Shown here: in pieces, positions 37,977 to 46,856 of the stretch | Numbering within the stretch: position 1 is the first letter of the stretch | Layout: each line of letters opens with the position of its first letter | Notes under the pieces: generated by a model | What the model was told of the DNA's origin: nothing | Database searches by the model: none | Seen by the model: the letters and a program-made list of their open reading frames with translations, nothing else | Assembly (NCBI GenBank): GCA_005518205.2 | Contig: RFFC02000004.1 | Span: 62,001-126,000, forward strand | DNA: 64,000 nucleotides | Origin: Hormoscilla sp. GUM202 | Lineage (GTDB): Bacteria; Cyanobacteriota; Cyanobacteriia; Cyanobacteriales; Desertifilaceae | Reading direction: 5' to 3' | Made by a program: the position numbers and the translations under genes

Positions 37977-39524
37977 ATGAAGCGTAGAGACTTTATCTAT
38001 CTGGTGGGTGCGTCCGCTGGTTCAGTCTACGCGGCGATGACCGCCCTAGACTTACTAAAACAACCAGCAACCGCCAGGAGTAAATTTGAAATTTTCGGCA
38101 ACAGCAAGGGCAAAAAAATTGTCATCCTGGGGGCTGGTATTGCTGGCATGGCAGCAGCTTACGAACTGGGAAAAGTTGGCTACGACTGCACCATCTTAGA
38201 AGCCCGAGAACGCGCCGGAGGTCGCTGCTGGACAGTCCGCCAAGGTACAGTAGAAACAGAGATTAGTGGTGAAAGGCAAGTCGCTAACTTCAATGCCGGA
38301 CTGTACTTTAATCCGGGTCCAGCGCGGATCCCCCAGCACCACATTACCCTAGACTATTGCCAAGAATTGGGCGTCCCCATAGAAGTTTTTACCAACGTTA
38401 ACGAAGCAGCCTACTACTATAATGAAGGTGTCGGACCTCTATCGAATCGACCTGTGCGGATCCGCGAGGCGAAAACAGATATGCGGGGCTATATGACAGA
38501 ATTACTCGCTAAGGCGATCGACCAAGATGCCCTAGATCTGCCACTGACAACCGAAGACATAGAAAAAATGCTCGAATTTCTCCGCAGAGAAGGCAATCTA
38601 TCCCCAGATTTGTTCTATAAAGGGTCAAGTCGCCGTGGTTATCGGATTTTACCAGGGGCGGGATTGCAACCGGGAGAACCATACAAACCCTTTGACCTGA
38701 AAGCGCTGATTCAATCAGGGTTTGGCAACTACTTCTTCTTTGAATATAGCATCAACCAACAAATGCTGATGTTTCAACCTGTGGGGGGCATGGATCGAAT
38801 TGCCAAAGCCTTTGAAAACCGAGTGGGTAATTTGATTACGTACCAGGCAGAAGTAAAAGAGATTAGAAAAACTCCCAGGGGCGTGAGAGTCATGTACACA
38901 GACAAAACTGGCAAACGGCAGCAGATGACTGGAGATTTCTGCATCTGCACTATTCCCTTATCGGTGCTGAAAAATATCCCAGCCGACTTTTCTCCAGATA
39001 TGAAAGCAGCCATCAACAGTGTAGTTTACCTGTCAACTGGGAAAATTGGCTTACAGTTTAAGCGTCGTTTTTGGGAGGAAGACGATGGCATCATGGGTGG
39101 GATCAGCCGGACAAACCAGAACATTACCCAGATTTTCTACCCTTCCTACGGTTATCTATCCTCCCAGGGAATTCTGGTTGGCTACTACAACTTTGGCGAA
39201 GCCGCTGTGGAAATGGGAAATCTGTCTGCGGCAGAACGGCAAGCCCGCGCCTTGACAGAAGGTGGTAAGATTCATCCTCAGTATCCACAGGAATTTGAGA
39301 CTGGGTTTTCGGTAGCATGGCACAAAATTAAGTACAATTTAGGAGGCTGGGCTACTTACACCGGAGATCTGCGGCAGCAGTTTTACCCCAGACTAAATCA
39401 ACCAGATGGTCCTATCTATCTAGCGGGGGAGCATTTGAGTTACTATACGGGTTGGATGGCTGGGGCGTTGGAGTCAACACGGACAACAGTAGCAGCACTG
39501 CACCAGCGGGTTCAAAATGGTTAA
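37977..39524 (+). CDS. flavin-dependent amine / L-amino acid oxidase, Tat-exported
   Basis: 515 residues. The N-terminus MKRRDFIYLVGASAGS is a twin-arginine signal. The FAD-binding Rossmann motif VILGAGIAGMAAAYELGKVGYDCTILEARERAGGR follows, and the C-terminal flavin motif is IYLAGEHLSYYTGWMAGALES. The family (monoamine oxidase / L-amino acid oxidase) oxidises an amine to an imine and makes H2O2. The substrate is not evident. It is followed after 20 bases by a RidA-type gene that also has an N-terminal membrane or signal segment, a natural partner for imine products. Confidence 0.9.
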   Translation: MKRRDFIYLVGASAGSVYAAMTALDLLKQPATARSKFEIFGNSKGKKIVILGAGIAGMAAAYELGKVGYDCTILEARERAGGRCWTVRQGTVETEISGERQVANFNAGLYFNPGPARIPQHHITLDYCQELGVPIEVFTNVNEAAYYYNEGVGPLSNRPVRIREAKTDMRGYMTELLAKAIDQDALDLPLTTEDIEKMLEFLRREGNLSPDLFYKGSSRRGYRILPGAGLQPGEPYKPFDLKALIQSGFGNYFFFEYSINQQMLMFQPVGGMDRIAKAFENRVGNLITYQAEVKEIRKTPRGVRVMYTDKTGKRQQMTGDFCICTIPLSVLKNIPADFSPDMKAAINSVVYLSTGKIGLQFKRRFWEEDDGIMGGISRTNQNITQIFYPSYGYLSSQGILVGYYNFGEAAVEMGNLSAAERQARALTEGGKIHPQYPQEFETGFSVAWHKIKYNLGGWATYTGDLRQQFYPRLNQPDGPIYLAGEHLSYYTGWMAGALESTRTTVAALHQRVQNG

Positions 39525-39544
39525 CAAGGGAAATAGAGAAGAAA

Positions 39545-40090
39545 ATGATGAACAGATCGATCTCTCAGTTGTGGCAGCGAGGGCGTTGGGTGCTATTGGC
39601 CCTGGGCCTGAGTATTGTCAGTGTAGTGCTTGTGAATCTGAATAGCAAAGCTGCTGCACCAGAAACAGTGGAATTTTACGCGCGACCAACTTCATCGATC
39701 GCGTCAGCGGTAGCGGTGCCAGGGGGACGGGGGTATTTCTGGACAAGTGGCACAGTTCCGCCACCCTTGGACAGAAATGCCCCGGCTGGGAGTCGAGAAC
39801 GATATGGCGATACCAAAACCCAAGCCCTCGGCACCTTGAAGCGTATTGAGGAGAGATTGCAGCAGGTAGGACTGACAATCTCTGATGTAATTTACCTGCG
39901 GGTTTACCTGGTAGCGGACAAATTCAAAGACAACCAAATTGACTATCAAGGGTGGTTTGATGCCTATAAAGAATACTTTAATAATTCCTCAAATCCTAAC
40001 AAGGTAGCCCGTTCAACAGTGGGAGTGGCCGGTTTAGTGGTTCCCGACTGGCTGATCGAAATTGAGGCGGTCGCAGTTTTCCCGGAATAA
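39545..40090 (+). CDS. exported RidA/YjgF-family protein
   Basis: 181 residues from ATG 39545; codons upstream overlap the oxidase. An N-terminal hydrophobic segment (WVLLALGLSIVSVVLVNL, then SKAAAP) looks like a signal peptide. The RidA core shows QALGTLKRIEERLQQVGLTI, VIYLRVYLVAD, and RSTVGVAGLVVPDWLIEIEAVAV, with the conserved arginine and glutamate. RidA proteins hydrolyse reactive imine or enamine intermediates. Its place right behind an amino acid oxidase suggests it deaminates that enzyme's imine product outside the cytoplasm. Confidence 0.88.
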   Translation: MMNRSISQLWQRGRWVLLALGLSIVSVVLVNLNSKAAAPETVEFYARPTSSIASAVAVPGGRGYFWTSGTVPPPLDRNAPAGSRERYGDTKTQALGTLKRIEERLQQVGLTISDVIYLRVYLVADKFKDNQIDYQGWFDAYKEYFNNSSNPNKVARSTVGVAGLVVPDWLIEIEAVAVFPE

Positions 40091-40120
40091 TTACTTGACT
40101 TTCACGATGATGGCGCGGAA

Positions 40121-40226
40121 GCAGGAAAAGCGGGAAATGCAGAAGCAGTCATGCAGTATTTGCAAACAGTCGATCGGCAGGTAAGTCAGCAGACGATGAT
40201 GGTGGCATTGCATCGAGATGGTTAAG
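40121..40226 (+). repeat. copy of the SWIM gene 3' end
   Basis: From GCAGGAAAAGCGGGAAATGC to CATCGAGATGGTTAAG it matches 37813-37918, with eight differences in 106 bases by my count. The oxidase-RidA pair lies exactly between the two direct copies. Confidence 0.88.
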
Positions 40227-40352
40227 GTCGAATTGAGAATTGAAATTTTTTGATGATTTATTATGTTTATAGCAATCCGCATTATCGTCTATTTGCCATT
40301 TTCAATTCACCATGGGCAATTCTAAATTTGCAAGGGTCAAAAATTCATGCAT

Positions 40353-40544
40353 TTATTTGATAGACACGGGTGCTAGATCGATGTTATATTCTGATTCATA
40401 AACCTCTTGAAAGGACTCGATCGCCTCTTGAAGCTTGCTAATAGCATCAGTTTGGGTGATTCCTTGACCTACTATACCATTCTCCAAACACAAAGCCACC
40501 CAATAACTTGCGCTTTGACTCAAGACCACCGTGTAAAAATCCAT
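40353..40544 (-). CDS. HicB-like antitoxin domain protein (orphan)
   Basis: 63 residues from ATG 40544: MDFYTVVLSQSASYWVALCL, then ENGIVGQGITQTDAISKLQEAIESFQE. This is the HicB/DUF1902-like partial RNase H fold. The longer upstream frame (to 40694) has no family similarity, so I use the inner ATG. No HicA toxin is next to it on either side. It may be an orphan antitoxin or regulator. Confidence 0.7.
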   Translation of the reverse strand: MDFYTVVLSQSASYWVALCLENGIVGQGITQTDAISKLQEAIESFQEVYESEYNIDLAPVSIK

Positions 40545-40767
40545 GACTATTCCTCTATGAGAGAACTGCACTATCATATTAGCAACGATCGCCAATGTCA
40601 AGGTTCGATCGTGGCGGACTTTAGTCCTTCCCACTTGACAGGGCCAGGTAAAACAGCTTATAATTATGTTACCATAAAAGCTAGCTTTTGACATAAATAT
40701 AACTTGTTTCGACAGATATAAAAAATCATGTATGTCAAGCTCCAGCGGGGGAGAAGAGTAAAAAACC

Positions 40768-41580
40768 TTGGCTAAACAACGAATCGACAGTTTATTGGTA
40801 GAATTGAAATTATGTGAGTCGCGCCAGCTGGCCCAGCGGCGAATTCGGGCAGGAGAAGTGATGGTAAATCAGCAGGTGATTGACAAACCTGGCACGACCG
40901 TAGATACTAACTCCCAGATTAAGGTCAAGGCCCGATCGCCCTTCGTCTCCAGAGGGGGGGAAAAGCTAGCTAAAGCCCTAGAGGTCTTTGCCATACCGGT
41001 GCAAGACCGGGTATGCTTAGATGGTGGCATTTCCACAGGCGGTTTTACCGACTGTCTGCTGCAAGGGGGGGCGGCACTGGTTTACGGGATCGATGTGGGC
41101 TACGGACAAGTTGACTGGCGCTTGCGCCAAGACCCCAGGGTGATATTGCAAGAACGGACCAATTTGCGATATCTTACTCCTGCCCAGTTGTACGATCGGG
41201 CTGGACCAGCAGATTTAGGAGTGGTGGATGTCTCGTTTATCTCCCTGACCAAAATTATGCCTGCCCTCTGGCAGCTACTTTCGCCTCCCAGAGAGGTAAT
41301 ATTGTTAGTGAAGCCGCAGTTTGAAGTCGGGCGCGGTCGTGTGGGCAAAAAAGGGGTAGTGCGAGACCCCCAAGACCGGGCCAATGCCATACTACAAGTG
41401 TGGCAAACTGCATTACAGCTGGGGTGGCGCGATCGGGGCTTAATGCGATCGCCTCTAACAGGTCCGGCTGGTAATATAGAATATCTCCTCTGGCTAGGAA
41501 TAGACAGGGCTACCCCAGGGCTGACTCCTGAGGAGATATCTCAGATCGCCCAAGCTGGCCCAAAAGGCGATATCAACTGA
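40768..41580 (+). CDS. tlyA: TlyA-family rRNA methyltransferase
   Basis: 270 residues from a TTG start (AKQRIDSLLVEL). The N-terminal S4 RNA-binding domain (SRQLAQRRIRAGEVMVNQQ) is followed by an FtsJ-like SAM methyltransferase (VCLDGGISTGGFTDCLLQGG, GIDVGYGQVDWRLRQDP, VVDVSFISLTKIMPALW). Known TlyA proteins methylate 2'-O-ribose in 16S and 23S rRNA. The glycine in LDGGISTGG replaces the more usual alanine. No start ATG is available nearby. Confidence 0.88.
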   Translation: MAKQRIDSLLVELKLCESRQLAQRRIRAGEVMVNQQVIDKPGTTVDTNSQIKVKARSPFVSRGGEKLAKALEVFAIPVQDRVCLDGGISTGGFTDCLLQGGAALVYGIDVGYGQVDWRLRQDPRVILQERTNLRYLTPAQLYDRAGPADLGVVDVSFISLTKIMPALWQLLSPPREVILLVKPQFEVGRGRVGKKGVVRDPQDRANAILQVWQTALQLGWRDRGLMRSPLTGPAGNIEYLLWLGIDRATPGLTPEEISQIAQAGPKGDIN

Positions 41581-41612
41581 CAAGTAAGTTCTTTGGGATC
41601 TACCGGGATTAA

Positions 41613-42380
41613 ATGAAAAGTAAAAACCAGCAACTTATCTATCTCATCTTGACGCGGATAATCCTTTATCTAGGGGTGATATCTATTGTTATAGGTTTGG
41701 TGAGGTGGCTGAAAGAATTATCAATTTTGTTTGCCGATAAATACTTATACAGTATTCCCTCGAGCGGCGATATATTGCGAAGTGTAGAAATAATCGAGCT
41801 GGCAAATATCGTATTATTTGCCATCCTGGGAATGGCATTTGGCTTGGCAAGCATCCTGTTGCCCAGGAAGCTGAGGCTGAAAATCAGCGCTATACTTTTA
41901 ATTCCTATAGTGGCTATAATATTTAATACCACTAGCGTCATCAGATACAGGCAATGGGTAGAAAAAGTGGGAGTGCAAGAGAAACTTTCTACGGCTGAAG
42001 CCACAGGTCTAACCAATGCATTTTTGACCAGTCAAGTGGGAAAGAAAGGCTTCTGGGGTTTCTACTTATATACGGCAAAATACCCTATGCTTCCTCAAAA
42101 TAAAATCGAAATGCGGGCAATGAAAAGAATAGATGATAAGCTGAAATTAGGATTGATTAAAATTGTCGGCGAAAAATTATCTTGGCTAGTGAAATTAATG
42201 TTTGCACTGGCAGGCTGGATTATCAAATTATTTTATTTGACAATCTCACTCATAGCAACAATTTCCCATTTTAAGTATGGGAAGATGGTCTCAGAAATAC
42301 TGCAGGTGCAAGTAGAAAAAATGATGGAAAAACTTAAATTACGCGAACAGTTCCGGAAAAATCGGAAGTTCCTATCCTAG
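41613..42380 (+). CDS. hypothetical polytopic membrane protein
   Basis: 255 residues. I do not recognise it. Four hydrophobic segments are visible: about residues 7-28 (IYLILTRIILYLGVISIVIG), 60-80 (IVLFAILGMAFGLASILL), 88-106 (KISAILLIPIVAIIFNTT) and 193-220 (WLVKLMFALAGWIIKLFYLT). The C-terminus is strongly basic. It starts 32 bases after tlyA and may share its transcript. Confidence 0.6.
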   Translation: MKSKNQQLIYLILTRIILYLGVISIVIGLVRWLKELSILFADKYLYSIPSSGDILRSVEIIELANIVLFAILGMAFGLASILLPRKLRLKISAILLIPIVAIIFNTTSVIRYRQWVEKVGVQEKLSTAEATGLTNAFLTSQVGKKGFWGFYLYTAKYPMLPQNKIEMRAMKRIDDKLKLGLIKIVGEKLSWLVKLMFALAGWIIKLFYLTISLIATISHFKYGKMVSEILQVQVEKMMEKLKLREQFRKNRKFLS

Positions 42381-42470
42381 GTGGTCAGCGGTCAGGATAA
42401 TTCTGCGGCTAGGTTTCGGCGGCTATTGCCCAAGAAGAAGATGGATAATTAACCATTAGCAATCGCCAGT

Positions 42471-43853
42471 TTAATGAAAAAGTTCTTGGCGCAGACGATA
42501 GAGAATTGTGTTAGAGTCTACCCGATCGAGAATGGATTTAATCACGGTATTAGCACCTAATGGTCCCCAGGTACAACCTTGTTCTAGATAAACTTGGGCG
42601 GCGGTTCCCACTTTGTAAGCACCATATCCAGCTAAACAAGCTTGGGCGATCGCGGCCCCGCCAAAAGCGGTAATTGCGGTAGCACCAGTAACAGCAGCGG
42701 TAGTTTTGCCCAACCCAAAGAGCAAACTACTGCCCAATTCACCCAGCATTAATCCCCCAGAACTAAATACAATGGTCTTCCACAGCTTACTAGCAGTATA
42801 GTTGGTCATGGGTAAATTATAGAGTTTTCCTAACTCCCGAATCAAAGCTAAATCAGTCACCGCCCCTCCCATAATATCTAATAGAGCGATCGGGTTGACG
42901 GCCACAGCTATGGCCTTATAGCGAGCAAACTTCCAAATTAACTCTTCCCCTTGTTCGCTGCGGTATTCCACAGTTTTGCGAGCAATACTAGTCTCTGCTT
43001 CCCTGGCCTGCACTAGTGCGTTTAATGCTAAGAGCGATCGCCCTTCGCGGTTGAGCAGATCGATAATTTTCTGCCGCAACTCATCCACCTGGGATGGGGG
43101 GGTTTCCCATTCATAACTAACAGTACCATCAGGCAACTCCACCCGCACCTGTCTGGACATTGGTGCCGCTGCCACCCGGACAATTTCATTGCGAGTCAGC
43201 AGGTTGCCACCAGTGCCTCCGGCGTCTTCCGCATGCTCTTGTCCTGAAGGACACGGCATGCTCCAGACACCGCCGAGTTGTTGTAACTTCCGATAAATTG
43301 CCTCCAAGTCCTGTTCTGGATAGAGGTCAATCTTATTAAACACCAAAATTAGCGGTTTTTGAGCCTGCTGGAGTTCCAAAAGTGCATCATACTCAGTGCG
43401 GGTGATATCCCCAGCGACCACAAATAAAATCAAGTCCGACTGCTGGGCCACCTGCTGGGCCATATCCGATCGCACTTGACCTGCTATTTCATCTAATCCC
43501 GGCGTGTCAATTAATTCCACCTGCACCCTCCCTCCCCCACCATCCGTCCATCGGACAGAACGGGGCCATTGGGTCACCCCATGAATGGGACCAGTTTGGA
43601 GGATTTTTTCCCCCAATAAAGCATTCAAAACCGCTGACTTGCCCCGACTGACTAGACCAAAAACCGCGATTCTAATTACAGTATTATCCAGTTTATCCAG
43701 TACCGACTTCAACAGATCCAGTTCCGGTTGCACTGGCAGCGATCGCATGTGACGGTGTCCGTATTGAGACAAGGCTTGCCTGATACTAGCACGAGCCTGA
43801 TTTAGGTGAACTCCTTGTGCTAACCCATCACCGGATTTATTTTTTCCCATCAT
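42471..43853 (-). CDS. dynamin-like / Era-like GTPase with C-terminal membrane helices
   Basis: 460 residues. The G domain shows P-loop GLVSRGKSAVLNALLG, G3 DTPGLDEI and G4 NKIDLYPE. The C-terminal region (AVAVNPIALLDIMGGAV, SLLFGLGKTTAAVTGATAITAFGGAAI) is the hydrophobic DUF697-like part common in cyanobacterial GTPases. Between them, residues about 195-212 (GVWSMPCPSGQEHAEDAG) are encoded by a family-B DNA repeat (43219-43275) that also occurs in dnaX in a different frame, so this linker was probably gained by repeat insertion. AGGATAA precedes the ATG. Confidence 0.85.
   Translation of the reverse strand: MMGKNKSGDGLAQGVHLNQARASIRQALSQYGHRHMRSLPVQPELDLLKSVLDKLDNTVIRIAVFGLVSRGKSAVLNALLGEKILQTGPIHGVTQWPRSVRWTDGGGGRVQVELIDTPGLDEIAGQVRSDMAQQVAQQSDLILFVVAGDITRTEYDALLELQQAQKPLILVFNKIDLYPEQDLEAIYRKLQQLGGVWSMPCPSGQEHAEDAGGTGGNLLTRNEIVRVAAAPMSRQVRVELPDGTVSYEWETPPSQVDELRQKIIDLLNREGRSLLALNALVQAREAETSIARKTVEYRSEQGEELIWKFARYKAIAVAVNPIALLDIMGGAVTDLALIRELGKLYNLPMTNYTASKLWKTIVFSSGGLMLGELGSSLLFGLGKTTAAVTGATAITAFGGAAIAQACLAGYGAYKVGTAAQVYLEQGCTWGPLGANTVIKSILDRVDSNTILYRLRQELFH
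43219..43275. repeat. family B repeat inside the GTPase gene
   Basis: CCGGCGTCTTCCGCATGCTC, TTGTCCTGAAGGACACGGCA, TGCTCCAGACACCGCCG. Relatives: 54057-54113 inside dnaX, and shortened forms at 46566-46615 and 52000-52040. Confidence 0.88.
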
Positions 43854-43902
43854 TTATCCTAATTCTACATCTATGCTGCACCACCACAACAGATCCAAGG
43901 CC

Positions 43903-43930
43903 GTTCCCAGGCTCCCGCCTGGGAACGAGA
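43903..43930. repeat. family C palindrome with an empty-site counterpart
   Basis: GTTCCCAGGCTCCCGCCTGG plus GAACGAGA lies between AAGGCC and GTGAGAAACTGCC. The two other copies of this flank (near 49120-49145 and 51765-51790, opposite strand) have only AAAAA at that place. Confidence 0.88.
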
Positions 43931-44022
43931 GTGAGAAACTGCCAGTCCGATAGAGTTAACCCCTTTCATCCCTATTCTCAACCCCGATCGATGGAAATTA
44001 CCGGACTTTTTGGTTGTTGCTC

Positions 44023-46266
44023 TCACAACTCACCCGATCCAGGCGATCCGGGATGCGCGGGATGCGCTGTTAATGCTGCTTTAACCTGGGCAAACACACT
44101 CGGCCAGTCTCCCAGTTTTGCTTGACGAAATAGCCGCATTGTCGGATACCAGGGACTATCGGATCGATCGAGCAACCAGCGCCAGTCAGGAGAAAATGGT
44201 AGCAGCACCCAGACAGGTTTTCCTAAAGCACCTGCTAAATGGGCAACTGCTGTATCTACAGATATAACTAAATCTAATTGTGAGATAACAGCAGCAGTAT
44301 CAGCGAAGTCATGCAACAGCTCTCTTAAATCCTGTATAGGTGCCCCATCTAGGATATCTGTATGTTCCTTTTGCAGACTATAAAGAGAAATCCCTGGTAT
44401 CTGGGAAAGTTCCAGAAACAGGGACACTGGACAAGACCGCTTGCTAGCTGTAGCACCTTTAGGATCACTAGCCCACACAATGCCGACTTTTACCTCTCCT
44501 TCCGTTCGTAGTAATTCACTGTACTTGACGGCGTCCTTCTCTTCGTACAAATAGGGTATTCGAGCCGGAATAGTTTCTATAGTCGTACCCAGGATGTGGG
44601 GGAGACTCATCAGGGGGACTTGCACGTCAAATGCTGGTAATGGTTCGCCTTTGACTACCACCTCTTGAACCCCAGAGACCGTAGTCAACAAGCGCCTGAG
44701 AGCCCGATAGGTTTCCAGAATTACTTTACCAGCACCCCGCTGGGCTACTAAGGGTGCGTAACGGACGAACTGGATAGCGTCCCCGTATCCCTGTTCTGTA
44801 TGTAGGAGAATAGTTTTTCCTGCCAGTGGCGAACCATCCCAAAGAGGTTTTCCCAAGCGTTCTTCGAGGGTCTGTGACTTTGTCCACTCGCGCCAGCGCC
44901 ATTCATATTCTACAAATCCTTGCTGAAAGTCCTGCAATAATAACGAGCACATTCCCAGATTTAAGTGGGCCGTTACTGCATCTGGGTTTAAGGCAACAGC
45001 ATGGCGGTAATAGCCGATCGCCTCTTGTATTTTCAGTTGTTCTTGCACGGCAACACCCAGGTTGCTGTAGGCATCGGCAAGGTCTGGTTTCAGGGCGATC
45101 GCCTTTTGGTGGCATGCGATCGCCTCTGCTAACTTACCCTGCTCTTGCAAAGCGGTCCCCATCTTATCGTAAGCTCCTGGATAATCTGGTTTAATTGCCA
45201 GAGCCTGGCGATATTGTCCGATCGCTTCTGCTATTTTACCCTGCTCTTGCAGTATCATCCCCAGGTTGCAAATTGCTTCCGGATAGTTTGGCTTTAAGGC
45301 GATCGCCTGTTCACACTGTTTCGCCGCCTCTGCTAAGTTCTCACATCCTTGATAGTATATACCCAACTGATTGTAAAATTCCGCCTTTGGTTTAATGGCA
45401 ATGGCTTTTTTACAATAGGCGATCGCCTCTTTTCTACGGTTTTGCTCTTCCATAATTTTGGCTGCATTATAGTAAGCATCCGCACAGTTGGGGTTAATGC
45501 TGATGGCCTTTTCGTAGCAGGCGAGCGCTTGTTCCTTATGGCCCAAGGAGCACAAAATTACGCCCAAATTATTGTGCAGGCTCATATCCTGGGGATTGAG
45601 AGCGATCGCCTCCCGGTATACGGATACTGCTTCTGCTAGCTTCCCGGTATTTTGGAGACATACTCCCAACAAATTCATGGTTTCGCTATGTCCCGGATGA
45701 GCCAATAGCACTTGGTGACAGAGGGCGATCGCCTTGTCTTTTTCTCCCTTTTGATACCAACTAATCGCCTGTTGGTAATGAGCGCTCGCCTCTCGATAAC
45801 GCTTTTCTTGGCGACGCATTGCCGCCAATTTTTCATGGGTCGCGCCACTCTGGTGAGGCGATCCCACTTGCTGGTGCGTCTCGCGCAGCTCTAATCTTTT
45901 TCCCTGCCTTTCCAGGGCCAAAGCCAGGTTCTTATAAGCATCAGGATAATCAGGCTTCACCGCGATCGCCTGTTTGTAGGCAGCGATCGCCTGTTCTATT
46001 TTCCCCTGTTCCCAGAAGCTAGCCCCCAGATTATTATAAGTTTCAGGCCAATCTGGCTTTATGGAGATCACCTGTTGGAAATAGTTGATCGCCCGATCGT
46101 ATTCCGGCGTCTGATAAGCAATAATTCCCAGCATCTGCATAGCTTCTACCTGATGAGGCTGCTGTTTGAGCATCGCCAAATAAACAGCCCTCGCTTTATC
46201 CAGACGTCCGGCTTTGTAGTGACTCAAAGCCTCTTTTAACCAATCATTATCTGCTTGCTGTACCAT
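44023..46266 (-). CDS. TPR protein with glycosyltransferase-like C-terminus, intact copy
   Basis: 747 residues from ATG 46266, chosen because the paralogue at 49378 begins the same way (MVQQADN). About 14 TPR units (AIAAYKQAIAVKPDYPDAYK type) lead to a C-terminal domain of about 270 residues (LLHTEQGYGDAIQFVRYAPL, VILETYRALRRLL, VGIVWASDP, LDLVISVDTAVAHLAGALGKPVW) like those of GT9- or SPINDLY-type proteins. The donor and target are unknown. A 100-bp IS630-derived MITE ends four bases before the start codon, where the paralogue has AGGAGG, so translation of this copy may be impaired. Confidence 0.87.
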   Translation of the reverse strand: MVQQADNDWLKEALSHYKAGRLDKARAVYLAMLKQQPHQVEAMQMLGIIAYQTPEYDRAINYFQQVISIKPDWPETYNNLGASFWEQGKIEQAIAAYKQAIAVKPDYPDAYKNLALALERQGKRLELRETHQQVGSPHQSGATHEKLAAMRRQEKRYREASAHYQQAISWYQKGEKDKAIALCHQVLLAHPGHSETMNLLGVCLQNTGKLAEAVSVYREAIALNPQDMSLHNNLGVILCSLGHKEQALACYEKAISINPNCADAYYNAAKIMEEQNRRKEAIAYCKKAIAIKPKAEFYNQLGIYYQGCENLAEAAKQCEQAIALKPNYPEAICNLGMILQEQGKIAEAIGQYRQALAIKPDYPGAYDKMGTALQEQGKLAEAIACHQKAIALKPDLADAYSNLGVAVQEQLKIQEAIGYYRHAVALNPDAVTAHLNLGMCSLLLQDFQQGFVEYEWRWREWTKSQTLEERLGKPLWDGSPLAGKTILLHTEQGYGDAIQFVRYAPLVAQRGAGKVILETYRALRRLLTTVSGVQEVVVKGEPLPAFDVQVPLMSLPHILGTTIETIPARIPYLYEEKDAVKYSELLRTEGEVKVGIVWASDPKGATASKRSCPVSLFLELSQIPGISLYSLQKEHTDILDGAPIQDLRELLHDFADTAAVISQLDLVISVDTAVAHLAGALGKPVWVLLPFSPDWRWLLDRSDSPWYPTMRLFRQAKLGDWPSVFAQVKAALTAHPAHPGSPGSGEL

Positions 46267-46270
46267 TTTA

Positions 46271-46370
46271 AGTACATGGACAAAATTAATTTCACACACT
46301 CTCTCGCGCTAGTCTCCATATCCGGAGCATGTCGCCCATGGCTATGTGCAATTATTTTTGTCTAACTACT
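46271..46370. mobile_element. 100-bp MITE with IS630-type ends
   Basis: Left end AGTACATGGACAAAATTAAT, right end (reverse complement) AGTAGTTAGACAAAAATAAT, both followed by TGCACA or TTCACA. TA at 46269-46270 and 46371-46372. The ends match those of the full IS630 copies, so its transposase could move this element. Confidence 0.88.
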
Positions 46371-46856
46371 TACATGTATATAGCCCGCGCAGGCGGGCTT
46401 TGTTCGTGTAGCCGGGCCCCTCGTTCCCACGGCTCCGCCTGGGAACGGGTGAGGGCGCGTCCGCCCCAACGGGTTTTGACCACACCCTAATTGGCGATCG
46501 GCCTGCGGACTTTCGTTTCCGGAGCGCGCTCCCGGAAACGACCGAAAAATCGCATTCCGTCGGGGCACGTCTTCCGCATGCTCTTGCTGAAGGACGAGCC
46601 ATGGGACAGACACCGCAAGGTAACATGGAGATCGCCTGGGGGTAGAGGCAGGGCATCAATAATAGGCGTTGCACATTTTGGGGATGATGCCATTGTTTGC
46701 ACTAGCAAAACGCTACTGAAAGTGGCTTATAGTCTACGTTTAAGAGTTATGCAAAGAGACCCATCATCCCGTGATTGTGCAACGCTTCTTTTCTCTCGAT
46801 GTCCTCCCTATCTCAGAAGATTGCCAAAGTAGGAGATAGAGGGTCGGAGCTTTCAA
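46371..46856. other. repeat-rich gap between the TPR gene and LRR-RTX gene
   Basis: REP hairpin GCCCGC-GCAG-GCGGGC (about 46383), family C palindrome (46421-46447), GTTTCCGGAGCGCGCTCCGG type palindrome (46509-46530), and a shortened family B unit (46566-46615). No supported gene. Confidence 0.6.
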
